Assembly (NCBI GenBank): GCA_945877815.1
Contig: CAMDWJ010000015.1
Span: forward strand, 30,776 to 94,775
Direction: 5' to 3'
Source: Caenispirillum bisanense
GTDB lineage: Bacteria; Pseudomonadota; Alphaproteobacteria; Rhodospirillales; UBA2165
DNA: 64,000 bases
This document shows, in pieces, positions 61,822 through 64,000 of this stretch. The notes beneath the pieces were generated by a model that worked only from the letters and a program-made list of their open reading frames with translations, searched no databases and was not told where the DNA came from. The first letter of the stretch is position 1. The number at the start of each line of letters is the position of its first letter. A program made the translations under genes and the position numbers.

Positions 61822-62133
61822 ATGGCGGGTGAAACGATCACGCGTTCGCAGTTGAGCGAGGCCGTCTATCAAGAGGTCGGTCTATCGCGCAACGAATCGG
61901 CGGATCTGCTCGAAGCCGTTCTCAACAAAATTTCCGAAACCCTGGCGCAGGGTGAAACGGTCAAAATTTCATCGTTCGGCAGCTTTTCCGTTCGCAACAA
62001 AGGCCAGCGCGTCGGCCGCAATCCCAAGACCGGTGAGGAGGTTCCCATCCTGCCGCGTCGGGTGTTGGTCTTCCGCCCGTCCCAGGTCCTGAAAAGCCGC
62101 ATTAGCGATACGACGCCCGGCGCTACTTCGTGA
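61822..62133 (+). CDS. ihfA: Integration host factor subunit alpha
   Basis: [81 protein letters not shown]. Confidence 0.96.
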   Translation: MAGETITRSQLSEAVYQEVGLSRNESADLLEAVLNKISETLAQGETVKISSFGSFSVRNKGQRVGRNPKTGEEVPILPRRVLVFRPSQVLKSRISDTTPGATS

Positions 62134-62579
62134 ATATGAGCGCCGCTCCGGACCCGCATGCCGCCAGTCGGCGCGCCGGAAAATCCGCTGCGGCGTTCCG
62201 TACGATCAGCGAGGTTGCCGGCGAACTCGACCTTCCCCAGCATGTCCTGCGCTTCTGGGAGAGCAAGTTCCCGCAAATACGGCCCATGAAGCGCGGTGGC
62301 GGACGGCGCTATTACCGCCCCGCCGATATGGATTTGCTGCGCCGCATCCGAGGGCTTCTCTACGACGACGGTTATACCATCAAGGGTGTGCAGAAGATCC
62401 TGCGCGACCAGCATGGGCGGGCGGGGGGCGCGATCGAGGATGAACCGATCGACGAGGGGGCGTCCGATGAAGTCGGCGCATCCCTGGCACCCGGTTTGGC
62501 GCCTGGCGAAGTTGCCATCGACCGGCGGGTGCTGAAGGAGCTTCTGGCGGAACTGGAAGCCTTGCGCCGGATGTTGTAG
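62130..62579 (+). CDS. MerR family transcriptional regulator
   Basis: [72 protein letters not shown]. Confidence 0.92.
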   Translation: MNMSAAPDPHAASRRAGKSAAAFRTISEVAGELDLPQHVLRFWESKFPQIRPMKRGGGRRYYRPADMDLLRRIRGLLYDDGYTIKGVQKILRDQHGRAGGAIEDEPIDEGASDEVGASLAPGLAPGEVAIDRRVLKELLAELEALRRML

Positions 62580-62650
62580 CGACCCCAAGGCGCCGTTATA
62601 GTGCGCGCCTTGCCGCCCCGGGACGATCAGGACGGGGCATCAAATGAAAT

Positions 62651-62727
<77 letters not shown>

Positions 62728-62735
62728 TTAAAAAC

Positions 62736-62770
62736 AAGGGGTTAGGCGGAAACGCCTAACCCCTTTGTCG
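62736..62770 (+). terminator. Hairpin terminator after tRNA-Pro
   Basis: aaggggttaggcg-gaaa-cgcctaaccccttt. Confidence 0.85.
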
Positions 62771-62794
62771 GTTCTGGGTAGCGTTCTGGGTAGC
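62771..62794. repeat. 12-bp tandem direct repeat
   Basis: gttctgggtagc x2. Confidence 0.9.
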
Positions 62795-62860
62795 TAAATC
62801 GGGATGGCTTACAGCCTTCTAAGCTGAGGGTCGCAGGTTCAAGTCCTGCCGGGGTCGCCA
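62784..62860 (+). pseudogene. tRNA-Arg(UCU)-like remnant with intact anticodon and T arms but non-pairing 5' acceptor strand
   Basis: cagc-cttctaa-gctg anticodon arm, gcagg-ttcaagt-cctgc T arm, cggggtcgcca 3' end; the expected 5' GACCCCG is absent. Confidence 0.75.
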
Positions 62861-63068
62861 AATTCTGCCAGTTTTTAGCCTCTATTTTGGATCGTGTTTA
62901 TCTAAGGCAGCATCCGAGGAATCATTTAGACACTTGCTTAGGACCGTGGTTAAAAACAAGGGCCGCCCCAAAACCGACATTCCGATTTGGAGCGGTAATT
63001 AAGGGGCGGGGTTCGGGATCCTGCCGAGCCATTTTGATCGGCCCCCATGAGGTGGTCCGGTTTGAATG

Positions 63069-63929
63069 TTAGTGCAGTGTGTCCTCTTTCGCCATTGCCG
63101 GCTGTAGGTGGAGCGTAGCGGAACCGGAGGACGGGAATGGCGGCGTCGCGGTTTCTGGGGCCGGCGGTCGGTAGCCAAGGCTGCTGTGCGGGCGGATCGT
63201 GTTGTAATGCCGCCGCCAGGCTTCGATCAGCACCTTGGCTTCGGCGAGGCTGTAGAAGATCTCACCGTTGAGCAGTTCGTCACGCAGCGACCCGTTGAAG
63301 CTCTCGTTGTAGCCGTTCTCCCAAGGCGATGCCGGCGTGATGTAAAGTGTCTTCACGCCGACCTGGGTCAGCCATTTTTGAACTGCAGTCGCGATAAATT
63401 CCGGGCCATTGTCAGACCTGATATTGGCAGGCGGCCCGCGCGCAATGAACAACTCCGCCAAGGCTGCTAGGACATCCTCGTGGCGGAACCGACGCGCAAC
63501 CACGAGTGCCAAGCATTCCCGGCTAGCCTCGTCGATTATCGTCAAGATCCGGAACTTCCTACCATCATGGGTGCGACCCTCGACAAAGTCATAGGCCCAG
63601 ACATGCCCTGGATACTCAGGCCGTAGCCGGATGCAGGACCCGTCGTTTAGCCATAGCCGGCCACGTTTGGGCTGCTTTTGCGGCACCTTCAGCCCCTCGC
63701 GCCGCCAGATCCGTTCGACGCGCTTGCGGTTGACCGCCCACCCGGCGTTCCGTAGCAACGCCGTCACACGGCGATAGCCGTAGCGCCCATATTGTCGTGC
63801 CAAGGCGATGATGTCATCGCTCAAGGCCTGCTCGTCTTCTGCCCCACTCGGCACCTTGCGCTGCGTCGATCGATGCTGGCCCAGTACCCGGCAGATCCGG
63901 CGCTCGGATACCACCAGTTCGCTTCTCAC
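63069..63929 (-). CDS. IS3 family transposase OrfB
   Basis: [35 protein letters not shown]...[11 protein letters not shown]...[23 protein letters not shown]; probable -1 frameshift product (upstream frame reads [18 protein letters not shown]). Confidence 0.93.
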   Translation of the reverse strand: MRSELVVSERRICRVLGQHRSTQRKVPSGAEDEQALSDDIIALARQYGRYGYRRVTALLRNAGWAVNRKRVERIWRREGLKVPQKQPKRGRLWLNDGSCIRLRPEYPGHVWAYDFVEGRTHDGRKFRILTIIDEASRECLALVVARRFRHEDVLAALAELFIARGPPANIRSDNGPEFIATAVQKWLTQVGVKTLYITPASPWENGYNESFNGSLRDELLNGEIFYSLAEAKVLIEAWRRHYNTIRPHSSLGYRPPAPETATPPFPSSGSATLHLQPAMAKEDTLH

Positions 63930-63961
63930 ATGATCGACGCAACGCCGCCGCCGCGCAGGGC

Positions 63962-64000
63962 TCAGAAGTTTCCCCGGGCGGCCTCCTGCAATATCAGCTT
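63962..64000 (-). CDS. IS3 family OrfA, C-terminal fragment truncated by window edge
   Basis: ...[12 protein letters not shown]. Confidence 0.7.
   Translation of the reverse strand, partial: KLILQEAARGNF

Larger units (their letters stand above)
63040..64000 (-). mobile_element. IS3-family insertion sequence, truncated by window edge
   Basis: orfB transposase with DDE domain, partial orfA, candidate right end near 63045-63065 (tgaggtggtccggttt). Confidence 0.8.

Noticed and set aside
62784-62860. Functional tRNA-Arg(UCU)
   Set aside because: The 5' strand (ttctggg) cannot pair with the 3' acceptor strand (cggggtc), so a mature cloverleaf is unlikely.

Overview
This 64 kb window looks like an ordinary chromosomal stretch of a high-GC alphaproteobacterium, with several anomalies. 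Left end: a Liv-type ABC transporter tail, a YkgJ-like Cys-cluster protein, benzoate-CoA ligase, boxB and boxC, then GNAT, Rrf2 and a substrate-binding protein (aerobic benzoyl-CoA epoxidation locus). Next: kdsB-kdsC, a TPR protein, mgtC, a damaged cyclic-nucleotide-gated K+ channel, metY, rplM-rpsI, argC, desaturase, arfB, an M23 peptidase, parE and cytochrome c/RidA. Middle: a psp envelope-stress locus (pspA/B/C and pspF) with a readable sigma-54 promoter. Then a glycine-betaine-type ABC system with an N-terminal SBP-permease fusion, two MFS pumps, and a second Liv-type system (livGFHM-ogt) with a mucR regulator. Right third: conserved housekeeping genes (rpiB-glyA-nrdR-ribD-ribE-ribBA-ribH-nusB-thiL, hppA, bamE, rpmF-plsX-fabH-ihfA-merR). 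Right edge: tRNA-Pro(GGG), a tRNA-Arg(UCU)-like remnant and an IS3-family element, suggesting an island boundary. Main oddities: an in-frame TAG plus a 27-bp tandem duplication in the K+ channel; a truncated second arfB copy; a one-base frameshift in a secreted ORF whose restored frame overlaps arfB by ATGA; an in-frame stop followed by a coding-like tail on the M23 gene; a putative secreted metalloprotein gene inside the psp locus between two enhancer-like sites; several strong operator-like palindromes. I did not find a clearly novel multi-gene defence or biosynthetic system, and no CRISPR array was seen. All functional calls come from reading the translations; no database search was run.
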